DNA of 64,000 nucleotides, taken from the NCBI GenBank assembly GCA_028285085.1, contig JANQQI010000139.1, forward strand, positions 1-64,000. Direction: 5' to 3'. Numbering within the stretch: the stretch's first letter is position 1; every line of letters begins with the position of its first letter. The stretch comes from Saprospiraceae bacterium. GTDB lineage: Bacteria; Bacteroidota; Bacteroidia; Chitinophagales; Saprospiraceae. Below are positions 7,686-16,469 of this stretch, one piece after another. A program made the position numbers and the translations under genes. The notes beneath the pieces were generated by a model. The model was not told where the DNA came from and ran no database searches. It saw only the letters and a list, made by a program, of their open reading frames with translations.

Positions 7686-9017
7686 TTAAACCGTCGGTTC
7701 CCAGCCGGGTTCATAGCCGCGCCCCCAGTGAGCCATCGCTTCGGGATCACCGATAATGCGGCCATTGCGTTGGTCAATATGCAGTACACGACCAGTTTTC
7801 CAAGCGATATTACCGAGTTGGCACATCAGAATACTCTTGTGCCCTTCGTCAATGGGGCTGGAAATTTTGTTGCCCGTACGAATACCATCCAGGAAATTTT
7901 TGATGTGTACGCCATCTAAAGAAGCGTCTGGACTCGCGGTATTGGTAGAACTATCTTGGGCCTGGGGAGGTTGCTTAATCTCCTGGGCAAGTTCGATAGG
8001 ACGCTGATTATTGTACACTTTGTAACCATTGCCTTGAACGACCACTGTGCCTTTTTCGCCATAAAAAATCACTCCACGGCCATCACCTTCGCTGCTGTAG
8101 CTGTTGCAGCTCCGTTGCTCCCAGCAAATAGAGCGGCCATCCTCAAAATCATAGTTGATGGTCATCGTGTCGGGAAATTCCCAGTCATCATCGTAATGGT
8201 AGCGGCCACCTGAGGCAACCACCCGACTCGGATAATCGACGCCCATTCCCCAGCGCATCACGTCGATTTCGTGGGTACCATTATTGAGCGCTTCACCAGT
8301 GCCCCAATGCCAGAACCAGTGCCAGTTGTAGGGATGTAGATTGTCTCGATAATCAACGCGCGGTGCGGGGCCTTGCCAAAGGTCCCAATCGAGATAATCG
8401 GGGACTGGCGCGACCTTGCCAAAGCCGATTGGTTTGCGATCATTGGCGTACCAACCTTTCGCAAAATACACTTTGCCAATAAGGCCGCCGCGCAGCTCGT
8501 CCATACAGCGGTTGATATTATCCCAAGAACGACGTTGGTTCCCCATTTGAATTAAGCGATTATACTTTTTCTCCGCCTCAATCAGGAGCTCTCCTTCTTG
8601 GGGATTATGGCTACAAGGCTTTTCCAGATAGACATGCTTACCGGCTTTTACGGCCATGATGGCGCCAGGTGCGTGCCAGTGATCTGGCGTGGCCATAACC
8701 ACGGCATCGACCTCTTTGTTTTCCAATATTTTGCGGATATCCTTCTCGCCGGCGGGTGTTTGCTTTTGAAGTTTAGCTACGGCACCGATGGCTTTTTCCA
8801 GATACCGCTGATCAACATCACAGACATGGGTGATGCGGGTATCGGGCATTTGGGCGAAGTTTTCTGCCAGTACTAATCCTCGACTGCGAACCCCCATCAC
8901 GGCGACATTAATTTGTTTGCTGGGCAAGCCCTGTGTAAAAATCGGAATAGGTTGCAAGGCTAGGGCACCGGTGGCCAAAGCAGTGTTTTTAATGAAATGA
9001 CGTCTTGTTTTTTTCAT
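7686..9017 (-). CDS. Gfo/Idh/MocA-family oxidoreductase with Tat signal
   Basis: A 443-residue NAD(P)-dependent sugar oxidoreductase. The N-terminus (KKTRRHFIKNTALATGALAL) is a twin-arginine signal, so it is folded with its cofactor and exported to the periplasm. The Rossmann region INVAVMGVRSRGLVLAENF follows, then CDVDQRY, VDAVVMATPDHWHAPGAIMAVKAGKHVYLEKP with the conserved EKP lysine (about residue 133), and GNQRRSWDN. The C-terminal half includes HWFWHWGTGEALNNGTHEIDVMRWGMG, typical of the Bacteroidota/Planctomycetota subgroup. It follows the DUF1080 gene by two bases, and the pair fits a periplasmic oxidation and cleavage of 3-keto sugars. The substrate is not shown by the sequence. Confidence 0.92.
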   Translation of the reverse strand: MKKTRRHFIKNTALATGALALQPIPIFTQGLPSKQINVAVMGVRSRGLVLAENFAQMPDTRITHVCDVDQRYLEKAIGAVAKLQKQTPAGEKDIRKILENKEVDAVVMATPDHWHAPGAIMAVKAGKHVYLEKPCSHNPQEGELLIEAEKKYNRLIQMGNQRRSWDNINRCMDELRGGLIGKVYFAKGWYANDRKPIGFGKVAPVPDYLDWDLWQGPAPRVDYRDNLHPYNWHWFWHWGTGEALNNGTHEIDVMRWGMGVDYPSRVVASGGRYHYDDDWEFPDTMTINYDFEDGRSICWEQRSCNSYSSEGDGRGVIFYGEKGTVVVQGNGYKVYNNQRPIELAQEIKQPPQAQDSSTNTASPDASLDGVHIKNFLDGIRTGNKISSPIDEGHKSILMCQLGNIAWKTGRVLHIDQRNGRIIGDPEAMAHWGRGYEPGWEPTV

Positions 9018-9019
9018 GG

Positions 9020-10384
9020 TTAAAGCTCTCTGATTTTTATACTGCGAAAAGCAACTTCGTTGCCGTGATCTTGTAAAAGGATATGCCCTTCGGGCAGCTC
9101 TCCGAAGCCTGGCCAGACTTTGTATTTGCTGTAAGCGACCAGCGCACGATACATAGGCGTACCACGTTCAAATTCTACCATTTTAAAACCGTTGAGCCAG
9201 TGCTCGACCCGCTGACCATGGACAACAATTCGGGCTTCATTCCATTGTCCGACACCTCGAAATCCCTTGCCGCGGCCCGGTACCGAAAGGTTGCTGGCTG
9301 CAATCAAATCATAAAGAGACGCTAAGGTGCGATTACCATTTACACCCATTTTCGCGTCGGGATGTTTTTTATCATCCAAAATTTGAAACTCTAAACCAAT
9401 CGAAGAGCCAGGCCCTTTATTCAACTCGGGGTCAACAAAATATTTGATGCCGCTATTGGCCCCTTCGGTGATTTTAAACTCTAATTTGAGCTCAAATGAA
9501 CTGAATTTGTCTTTAGTGATAATATCTCCTCCCGCTTCTGATTCCGCGCCACCAGTTTCAAGTACAGTCAATTCTCCGTTTTTCACGGTCCACCCCTTAT
9601 CTGGGAACTGAGGACCCCGCGCACTGCGCCAGCCCTCGGTCGTTTGGCCATCCCAAAGCAATCGCCAGCCTTTGCGTTTTTCTTGCTCGCTCAAGGTGTT
9701 TGGAACGAAGTTTTTCTCAGCAGCGTAGCTAGTCATCGGCCAGCGTTCAGTGTCTAGATCCGTGGTGGTGATGCGGATATTTCGCCAACGAACAGTGGTG
9801 CCGGCTTGTTTCTCATCGTGGATAGAATGTACTTGTAGCCCAATGAAGCCTTCGGTGGTCCAATCATCGATAATGTTGGCAGTGTTGACACCATTCACCC
9901 AGATGCGGATTTGATGTCCAATAGCTTCAATGCGGTATTGATTCCAATCCCCTTGCTTGAAGGCCTGACGGCCGGCTGAATTTTCGGCCAGTGGATAGAG
10001 CCAGCCGCGCCGGGCTTCATCATAAATGCCGCCGCTATATGCTCTTGGGCTGGGATCAATTTCAGCCTGATAGCCATGTACTCGTCCGTTTTGATAATCA
10101 GTCTGGCTGTTACTGCGAAACTGTATCCCGGAATTAAGCAGAGGATCGACCTTTACTTCTAATTCTAAGATGAAATCAGTGTAGCTTTTTTCCGTACACA
10201 AAAAAGTATTCGGCGTGTTCATTTGGGAAACGCCAACGATTTCTCCATTTTCGACGCGATATTCCGCCGTACCATTTAATTTATTCCAGCCTTTGAGATC
10301 TTGCCCATTAAATAGATTTTGCCAACCATCTTGTGAGAAAAGTAAATGGGGAAAGAGTAAACAGACAAGCAGAAAATAGCGCAT
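9020..10384 (-). CDS. Two-domain DUF1080 (3-keto-disaccharide hydrolase family) protein
   Basis: The start at 10384 is preferred over the longer frame to 10459, because [18 protein letters not shown] is a clean signal peptide while the extra 25 residues are not. The 454-residue protein carries two DUF1080 domains: [17 protein letters not shown]...[20 protein letters not shown] (about residues 20-200) and [21 protein letters not shown]...[21 protein letters not shown] (about 235-450). The family has a concanavalin-like fold, and members act on 3-keto-glycosides, cleaving the bond after oxidation at C3. It is transcribed just ahead of the Tat-exported oxidoreductase and divergently from the cytochrome gene 90 bp away, which shares the promoter region. 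Confidence 0.9.
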   Translation of the reverse strand: MRYFLLVCLLFPHLLFSQDGWQNLFNGQDLKGWNKLNGTAEYRVENGEIVGVSQMNTPNTFLCTEKSYTDFILELEVKVDPLLNSGIQFRSNSQTDYQNGRVHGYQAEIDPSPRAYSGGIYDEARRGWLYPLAENSAGRQAFKQGDWNQYRIEAIGHQIRIWVNGVNTANIIDDWTTEGFIGLQVHSIHDEKQAGTTVRWRNIRITTTDLDTERWPMTSYAAEKNFVPNTLSEQEKRKGWRLLWDGQTTEGWRSARGPQFPDKGWTVKNGELTVLETGGAESEAGGDIITKDKFSSFELKLEFKITEGANSGIKYFVDPELNKGPGSSIGLEFQILDDKKHPDAKMGVNGNRTLASLYDLIAASNLSVPGRGKGFRGVGQWNEARIVVHGQRVEHWLNGFKMVEFERGTPMYRALVAYSKYKVWPGFGELPEGHILLQDHGNEVAFRSIKIREL

Positions 10385-10474
10385 AGGTGAAAAGTAGATG
10401 ATAAAAAAATCGAGTTTAGATAATTTATAAGATTTACAATGAAGGGTATTCCCGGACAAGTGTAACTTTAAGAT

Positions 10475-12748
10475 ATGATTTTATTGAAAAATTGGAAAAC
10501 GATTGGCTGGCTCGTGTGTGGGATTTTTTTGGTGGCTTGCCATCGTGCTGAAAAATTAGCATTGCCGGGAGTTGATTTGAGTGCTTATGTTTTAGAAAAG
10601 GATTTCCGTTTGGAAGTGGTAGCGGCTGAACCGTTGGTCGAAGCTCCAGTAGCTATGACTTTTGATGCGCGCGGGCGCATTTGGGTTTTGGAAATGAGAG
10701 AATACATGCCCGATATGGATGCACAAGGAGAAGGCGGGAAGAATAGTCGGATTGTCATTTTAGAGGACAAGGACGGTGATGGCCGAATGGATCGTAGCCG
10801 AATATTTTTGGAGGGACTAAGTGCTCCCCGGGCACTGGCACTGGCTTATGGTGGTGTCTTGTACGCCGAACCGCCCAATCTGTGGTGGGTAGAAAACCGT
10901 GATGACCGACCGGGCGATCGCATTTTGGTAGATTCAACTTATGCCCTTGGTGGAAATATCGAGCATCAGCCCAATGGCTTGCTTCGCAACTTAGACAACT
11001 GGTGGTATAATGCTAAATCGACGGCGTGTTATCGACGTGTCGATGGAAAATGGGAAAAGGAAACTACGGCTTTTCGTGGACAGTGGGGGATGACACAGGA
11101 TGATCTTGGACGGTTATTTTATAATGATAATTCTAATCAGTTACAAGGAGATTATTTAAATGCCGATCAACTATTACAAAATCCTCATTTTGTACCTCTG
11201 GAAGGCATCAACGAACAAATCACCACTGACCAGCGGGTATATCCTTTGCACGCCACAGCGGTCAATCGAGGCTATATTGATGGTGTATTGGATGAGGAAC
11301 AGAAATTGAAACGCTTCACCTCGGCCTGCGGGCCGGTGATTTATCGGGGCGACCAATTTCCGCCGGCCTACCAAGGGAATGCTTTTGTCTGTGCACCCGA
11401 GGCGAATTTGATTAAGCGGAATCTATTTCGCTCAGCCGAAGGGCGCCTTTCCGCCAGCCAAGCTTACCCCGATCGCGAATTCCTGGCGGCCACCGACGAA
11501 GCTTTCCGCCCCGTCAATGCTTACAATGCTCCCGATGGCAGCCTTTACCTAGTCGATTTCCATCGGGGTGTTATCCAGCATAAAGTTTATATGACCGCCT
11601 ATCTACGGGAGCAACTCGTGGATCGTGGCCTGGACTCCATTATTCACTACGGCCGAATATTGCGCGTGGTATATGAAAAAAATCCACGCTCCCCGGTTAT
11701 CGATTTATCGCAATTATCTCCACTGGAATTAGTGGAAAAGCTGCAATCTTCCAACGGTTGGACACGAGACAAGGCTCAGCAAATATTGGTAGAAACAGCA
11801 CCCCCGGAGATTGTTGCTGCTTTAGAACAAGTCGCCTTGGATCGCCAGTTTCCACTCGGTCAAATTCATGCCCTTTGGACATTAGAAGGTCTCGGACAGT
11901 TATCAACTCCACCCTTGGTTGAATTATTAGCATCACCCGATACTCGTGTTGCAAAAACAGCGCTTCAATTACTTAGCGTAATGGAAAATGCCTCATTATC
12001 TAGCGACGTATGGAAGAGTATAGCGACGATGCTGAACCAGAAGAATGTTTCTCTTGATCTACAATTAAGTAGCTCCTTGGGGCAACTTGCTTCGCAAAAT
12101 CAATCCGCTGCTTTTGGTAATCTCTATAAACTGCTACAGCGGCATACGCGGGATTCACTTTACTACAGTGCTGTCATTGCTGGGTTAAGTGGGCACGAGA
12201 AAGCTTTCAATGGCTTCTTACAAAGCCAAGACAAACTTGCTGATGGTGGTGTTTTTCAAACTATGCTTTCCGAGGTCTTGCGAAACATTGAACAAAATTT
12301 GCGTTTTCGGCAAGGATTAGCGGCTTCGCCGACCAAGGATAAGATGACGGCGGGATTGGCCTTGTACCGTCAGCACTGTGCCTCTTGCCATCGCCCTGAC
12401 GGCCGCGGTATTACCAATTTAGCCCCTCCGTTATATCACTCCAATTATCTGGAAGGAGAGCCAGAGGTTTTAATTTTATTAACGCTGCACGGTTTGCAAG
12501 GTCCCATTCACGTCAACGGTCAGCGCTACGATCTCAATGCCGTGATGCCTGGCCTCACCAAGAACGAAGCGATGTCCGATGAGGATATTGCGGCGATTCT
12601 CACTTTTACCCGGAACGCCTTCGGCGCACCCCGCTGGATTGCAGCTGAGCAAGTCGCAAAATTGCGTGCTTTTACACCGCAAGAAGGCGAAATGTATCGG
12701 GAGGCATCTTTATGGGAGACTGCGGCACAATTACAAAAAGAGGAATAG
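10475..12748 (+). CDS. PVC-type haem-binding lipoprotein: propeller, HEAT repeats and cytochrome c
   Basis: A 757-residue lipoprotein (signal ending LVACH, Cys22). An N-terminal six-bladed propeller-like dehydrogenase domain ([34 protein letters not shown]..., about residues 40-420) contains KDGDGRMD-type repeats. A HEAT-like helical stretch follows (about 425-600), then a class I cytochrome c with the haem motif C635-A-S-C638-H639 and a likely axial methionine in AVMPGL. Proteins of this architecture are common in Planctomycetota and Bacteroidota beside DUF1080 and Gfo/Idh/MocA genes, and are thought to oxidise sugars or alcohols and pass electrons to the respiratory chain. The gene is divergent from the DUF1080 pair and may supply the C3 oxidation step; that role is inferred. 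Confidence 0.88.
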   Translation: MILLKNWKTIGWLVCGIFLVACHRAEKLALPGVDLSAYVLEKDFRLEVVAAEPLVEAPVAMTFDARGRIWVLEMREYMPDMDAQGEGGKNSRIVILEDKDGDGRMDRSRIFLEGLSAPRALALAYGGVLYAEPPNLWWVENRDDRPGDRILVDSTYALGGNIEHQPNGLLRNLDNWWYNAKSTACYRRVDGKWEKETTAFRGQWGMTQDDLGRLFYNDNSNQLQGDYLNADQLLQNPHFVPLEGINEQITTDQRVYPLHATAVNRGYIDGVLDEEQKLKRFTSACGPVIYRGDQFPPAYQGNAFVCAPEANLIKRNLFRSAEGRLSASQAYPDREFLAATDEAFRPVNAYNAPDGSLYLVDFHRGVIQHKVYMTAYLREQLVDRGLDSIIHYGRILRVVYEKNPRSPVIDLSQLSPLELVEKLQSSNGWTRDKAQQILVETAPPEIVAALEQVALDRQFPLGQIHALWTLEGLGQLSTPPLVELLASPDTRVAKTALQLLSVMENASLSSDVWKSIATMLNQKNVSLDLQLSSSLGQLASQNQSAAFGNLYKLLQRHTRDSLYYSAVIAGLSGHEKAFNGFLQSQDKLADGGVFQTMLSEVLRNIEQNLRFRQGLAASPTKDKMTAGLALYRQHCASCHRPDGRGITNLAPPLYHSNYLEGEPEVLILLTLHGLQGPIHVNGQRYDLNAVMPGLTKNEAMSDEDIAAILTFTRNAFGAPRWIAAEQVAKLRAFTPQEGEMYREASLWETAAQLQKEE

Positions 12749-12865
12749 AGGTGTAGTGGTAAAAATATATAGCTAATTCTTGAAAGAGACATTAGGCAGG
12801 TAATCTAAAAGTCAGCTCTAATTTGTAATTTCCCAGTACTTTTTTTCAACTTGAATTGAATAATA

Positions 12866-13684
12866 ATGACACAAGTTTGGCCGGATTTAAAAGATAAAGT
12901 GGCCATCATCACCGGTGGCGCTGGAACTTTAGGTAGTGCTATGGCAGATGGCTTGGCCCAGGCCGGGGTCCGTATTGGTATCCTCAGTCGTACCCCGGCC
13001 AAGGTACAAGCTAAAGTCGATCAAATTATGGCCAGCGGAGGCCAGGCACTAGCCCTTCCGGCGGATGTACTAGACCGCCAACAGCTCGAAACGGCCCGCA
13101 CGAAATTGCTCGACGAATGGGGGCGCCTCGATATTCTGATTAATTGTGCTGGCGGCAATATGCGCGGTGCGACCATCACGCCCGAACAAAACTTTTTTGA
13201 TTTATCCCCAGAGGATCTGGATCGTGTCACGGCGCTCAATCTCAAAGGTACCGTACTGCCCACTTTGGTATTTGCCCAGTCAATGGCTACCCAAAAAGCA
13301 GGAAGCATCATCAATATTTCGTCTATGGCGGCGCAGCGTCCACTGACCCGCATCATGGGGTATGCCGCCTCAAAAGCCGCCATTGATAACTTCACGCGCT
13401 GGTTGGCTGTAGAAATGGCCCAAAAGTTTGGGCCAGGTCTTCGGGTGAATGCCGTCGCTCCTGGCTTTTTTATTGGCGCGCAAAATCGCTCTTTGTTGCT
13501 CAATGAAGATGAGTCCCTGACTAGCCGAGGTCAAACCATTATCGACCATACCCCTATGCGTCGTTTTGGTAAACCGACGGATCTTTGTGGCGTCATTAAT
13601 TGGTTGTGTAGCGATGCTGCGGCTTTCGTTACGGGGGCTGTAATCCCCATAGATGGCGGATTTAGTGCTTTCTCGGGTGTATAA
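12866..13684 (+). CDS. SDR-family oxidoreductase, probable D-mannonate oxidoreductase (fructuronate reductase)
   Basis: A 272-residue classical short-chain dehydrogenase. The nucleotide-binding TGGAGTLG, the NCAGGN motif, the catalytic serine in [11 protein letters not shown] and the Y-A-A-S-K active-site motif are all present. The [18 protein letters not shown] segment and the closing [14 protein letters not shown] are typical of the SDR proteins that reduce fructuronate to D-mannonate, replacing the MtlD-type UxuB of E. coli. It lies 41 bp upstream of uxuA on the same strand, which strongly supports this role: UxaC makes fructuronate, this enzyme makes mannonate, and UxuA dehydrates it. The substrate assignment is from context plus family resemblance. 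Confidence 0.88.
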   Translation: MTQVWPDLKDKVAIITGGAGTLGSAMADGLAQAGVRIGILSRTPAKVQAKVDQIMASGGQALALPADVLDRQQLETARTKLLDEWGRLDILINCAGGNMRGATITPEQNFFDLSPEDLDRVTALNLKGTVLPTLVFAQSMATQKAGSIINISSMAAQRPLTRIMGYAASKAAIDNFTRWLAVEMAQKFGPGLRVNAVAPGFFIGAQNRSLLLNEDESLTSRGQTIIDHTPMRRFGKPTDLCGVINWLCSDAAAFVTGAVIPIDGGFSAFSGV

Positions 13685-13725
13685 CTCGCGTTGTTAGATT
13701 AGACTACTTTTTTCAAAAGAAAAAC

Positions 13726-14904
13726 ATGAAAAGACTCGAACAAACCTGGCGTTGGTATGGACCAAATGATCCCGTGAGCCTATCGGATATTCGGCAAGCC
13801 GGAGCGACAGGAGTGGTCACGGCATTGCACCATATTGCCAACGGTGCGGTTTGGACGATCGAAGAAATACAAAAGCGTCAGCAGCTGCTCGCAGAAGCAG
13901 GACTGCGTTGGTCCGTGGTTGAAAGCCTACCGGTAAGTGAAGCCATAAAAACCCAAACTGGCGATTGGCAAATCCACTTGGAGCACTATCGACAAAGCTT
14001 GCAACATCTTGGTGCTTGTGGAGTTCGGACAATTACCTACAATTTTATGCCCGTCGTGGACTGGACACGTACAGATTTGGATTATCCTCAGCCCGACGGC
14101 TCCACCGCTTTACGTTTTGAGCAAGCCGCACTGGCGGCCTTCGATCTGTATATCCTACAGAGGCCGGGTGCAGCGGCTGATTATAGCGAAGAAGAGCGCA
14201 GCCGTGCAGCTCACTTTTTTGCGGAAAGTACATCTGAAACGCGTCAGCGTTTGACTCAAAATATCATTGCGGGCTTACCGGGAGCGGAAGCGGGCTATAC
14301 TTTGGCGCAGTTTCAAGCGGCGCTCGATACTTATGCTGAGATTGACGCCGAGCGCCTGCGGCAGCATTTGCTGGATTTCTTGCGTGCGGTCATTCCAACT
14401 GCCGAAGCGGCGGGCGTGAAACTAGTAGTACACCCCGACGATCCGCCTTTTCCGATTCTGGGCTTGCCCCGCGTAGTGAGCACTGCCGCTGACTTGCAGG
14501 CTATTTTCCAAGCGGAGGATAGCCCTGCCAATGGAATTTGCTTTTGCTCGGGCTCCTTCGGCGCCCGCCCCGATAATAATTTACCAGCTTTAGTTACCAT
14601 GTTTGCAGAGCGCATCCATTTCATTCATTTGCGTAATACACGCCGCGATGCGTTAGGCAATTTTCACGAGGCGGATCATCTGGCAGGAGACACCGATATG
14701 TTTGCAGTAATGCAAGCTTTACTCCGGGAGCAACAGCACCGGCAACAAGCTATTCCAATGCGCCCGGATCATGGGCACAAGATGCTCGATGACTTGCATA
14801 AGCAGACGAATCCGGGCTATTCGGCCATTGGTCGGCTGCGTGGCTTGGCGGAACTACGTGGTTTGGAATTAGGCATTTTGCGTAGTGGTATTCTGAAGGA
14901 TTAA
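13726..14904 (+). CDS. uxuA: Mannonate dehydratase UxuA
   Basis: UxuA dehydrates D-mannonate to 2-keto-3-deoxy-D-gluconate in the cytoplasm. The 392 residues equal the family length. Signatures include [34 protein letters not shown] at the start, [76 protein letters not shown] and [10 protein letters not shown], which supply the metal-binding His and Cys residues. It is translated from the same transcript as the SDR before it. The next pathway genes, KDG kinase and aldolase, are absent from the window. Confidence 0.97.
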   Translation: MKRLEQTWRWYGPNDPVSLSDIRQAGATGVVTALHHIANGAVWTIEEIQKRQQLLAEAGLRWSVVESLPVSEAIKTQTGDWQIHLEHYRQSLQHLGACGVRTITYNFMPVVDWTRTDLDYPQPDGSTALRFEQAALAAFDLYILQRPGAAADYSEEERSRAAHFFAESTSETRQRLTQNIIAGLPGAEAGYTLAQFQAALDTYAEIDAERLRQHLLDFLRAVIPTAEAAGVKLVVHPDDPPFPILGLPRVVSTAADLQAIFQAEDSPANGICFCSGSFGARPDNNLPALVTMFAERIHFIHLRNTRRDALGNFHEADHLAGDTDMFAVMQALLREQQHRQQAIPMRPDHGHKMLDDLHKQTNPGYSAIGRLRGLAELRGLELGILRSGILKD

Positions 14905-15007
14905 GTTTTGATTATTGAGATTGGTTTTTATAAAAATATTCTTAATGGAAACAATACCCTAACCTATTCTAACATCTAATAGTGTAGCGGGTCTAAAATC
15001 TCCAAAA

Positions 15008-16396
15008 CTACACCTTCACCAACTTCCACTTTCCTCTTCTAAAAACAATGACACAAATCACAGCGAGCAGTGTCTCGGCAATCGCAATAGACCAATAAAT
15101 GCTAGCTGGCCCTAGACCACGGCTCACTAAGAAGAAGGCCAATGGTGTTTCGACCATCCAAAAACAGATGAAATTAATCAAAGTAGGCGTGTAAGTGTCT
15201 CCGGCACCGTTAAAGGCCTGAGAAATCACCATGCCGTAGGCAAAGAACAGATAACCAGCACAAATGATGCGTAGGCTCTCAATACCTGCTTCGAGTACCC
15301 CGGGAGTGTCAGTGAAAATACTAATGATCTGAGGCGCCGCGAGGAAGAAGATGACGGAGATGGATACCAGAAAGAGCATATTGTAATAGGCGGCTTTCCA
15401 AACCGATTGCTCCGCGCGATCAGGTTTATTCGCACCCAGATTTTGACCGACTAAGGTGGCGGCAGCATTAGCAATTCCCCAAGCTGGGAGAATTGTAAAA
15501 ATGATGACTCGAATGGATATGACATAGCCAGAAAGGACTTGCTCTCCGAAGTTGTTAGAGATGAGGTAAGTCATAAAAATCCAGCTAGCCGAGGCGATGA
15601 GAAACTGAAAGGTACTCCCGGATCCGATAGTCACTAGACGACGAAGAATAGTTGTATTGAAGCGGAATGGGACCTTTTGTAAACGAATGACCGATTGGCC
15701 ACTGAAGAACAAAATGTAGAGTTGGAATAGTACACCGACACCGCGACCAATGGCTGTTGCTACAGCCGCTCCGGTAACTCCTAATTCTGGGAAAGGGCCA
15801 ATACCAAAGATGAACAAAGGATCGAGAATGATATTTAGACCGTTTGATATCCAAAGCGCACGCATCGCGATGGCGGCATTGCCCGCTCCGCGGAAGATAC
15901 CATTGAGCAAAAAGAGCATCATGATCACGATATTACTCGCAAACATGATTCGAGTATAATCAATGCCCGAGGCAATCAATTCGTCGCTACCACCCATCAA
16001 TCGAAGAATCGGCTCGGCCCAGTACACCCCCGCAATACCCAGCAAAATGGAAACGCCGATCGCCAGAATAACGGCTTGCATTGCGGCCTTAGCGGCGGCC
16101 ACTTCGTTCTTTTCACCGATCCGCCGCGCCACCATCGCCGTAGCTGCTGCACTCAATCCGATGGCTAGGGAATAAACCAGCGTAATCACTGATTCGGTGA
16201 GCCCAACGGTAGAAATCGCGGTTTCACCGAGCCGACCAACAAAGAAAACATCGACGACCGCAAACAGGGATTCCATCACCATTTCCAGAATCATGGGAAT
16301 CGACAGCAGTACAATTGCCCGGCGGATACTTCCCTGAGTGAAGTCGTAGGTTTTACCCCGAAGGGCGTCGAGAAAAAGGTCTTTCCAAGCACTCAT
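15008..16396 (-). CDS. MATE-family multidrug/solute exporter
   Basis: A 462-residue inner-membrane protein with about twelve membrane segments. The internal pseudo-repeat typical of MATE is visible: SIRRAIVLLSIPMILEMVMESLFAVVDVFFVGRLGETAISTVGLTESV near the N-terminus and the second half starting at about residue 245. FIFGIGPFPELGVTGAAVATAIGRGVG is the characteristic central motif. It exports cationic or small organic compounds in exchange for Na+ or H+. It stands alone between uxuA (convergent) and the peptidase gene. Substrate unknown. Confidence 0.93.
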   Translation of the reverse strand: MSAWKDLFLDALRGKTYDFTQGSIRRAIVLLSIPMILEMVMESLFAVVDVFFVGRLGETAISTVGLTESVITLVYSLAIGLSAAATAMVARRIGEKNEVAAAKAAMQAVILAIGVSILLGIAGVYWAEPILRLMGGSDELIASGIDYTRIMFASNIVIMMLFLLNGIFRGAGNAAIAMRALWISNGLNIILDPLFIFGIGPFPELGVTGAAVATAIGRGVGVLFQLYILFFSGQSVIRLQKVPFRFNTTILRRLVTIGSGSTFQFLIASASWIFMTYLISNNFGEQVLSGYVISIRVIIFTILPAWGIANAAATLVGQNLGANKPDRAEQSVWKAAYYNMLFLVSISVIFFLAAPQIISIFTDTPGVLEAGIESLRIICAGYLFFAYGMVISQAFNGAGDTYTPTLINFICFWMVETPLAFFLVSRGLGPASIYWSIAIAETLLAVICVIVFRRGKWKLVKV

Positions 16397-16469
16397 GGAT
16401 TTGGCTTAATTGGTAGTTTTACGATCAAGGGGAAGCGACGGCAATAACCGTCCGCCTCCAACAACTGCC

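Noticed and set aside
13021-13503. 160-residue minus-strand frame
   Set aside because: It lies antisense inside the well-supported SDR gene and has no protein-like features.
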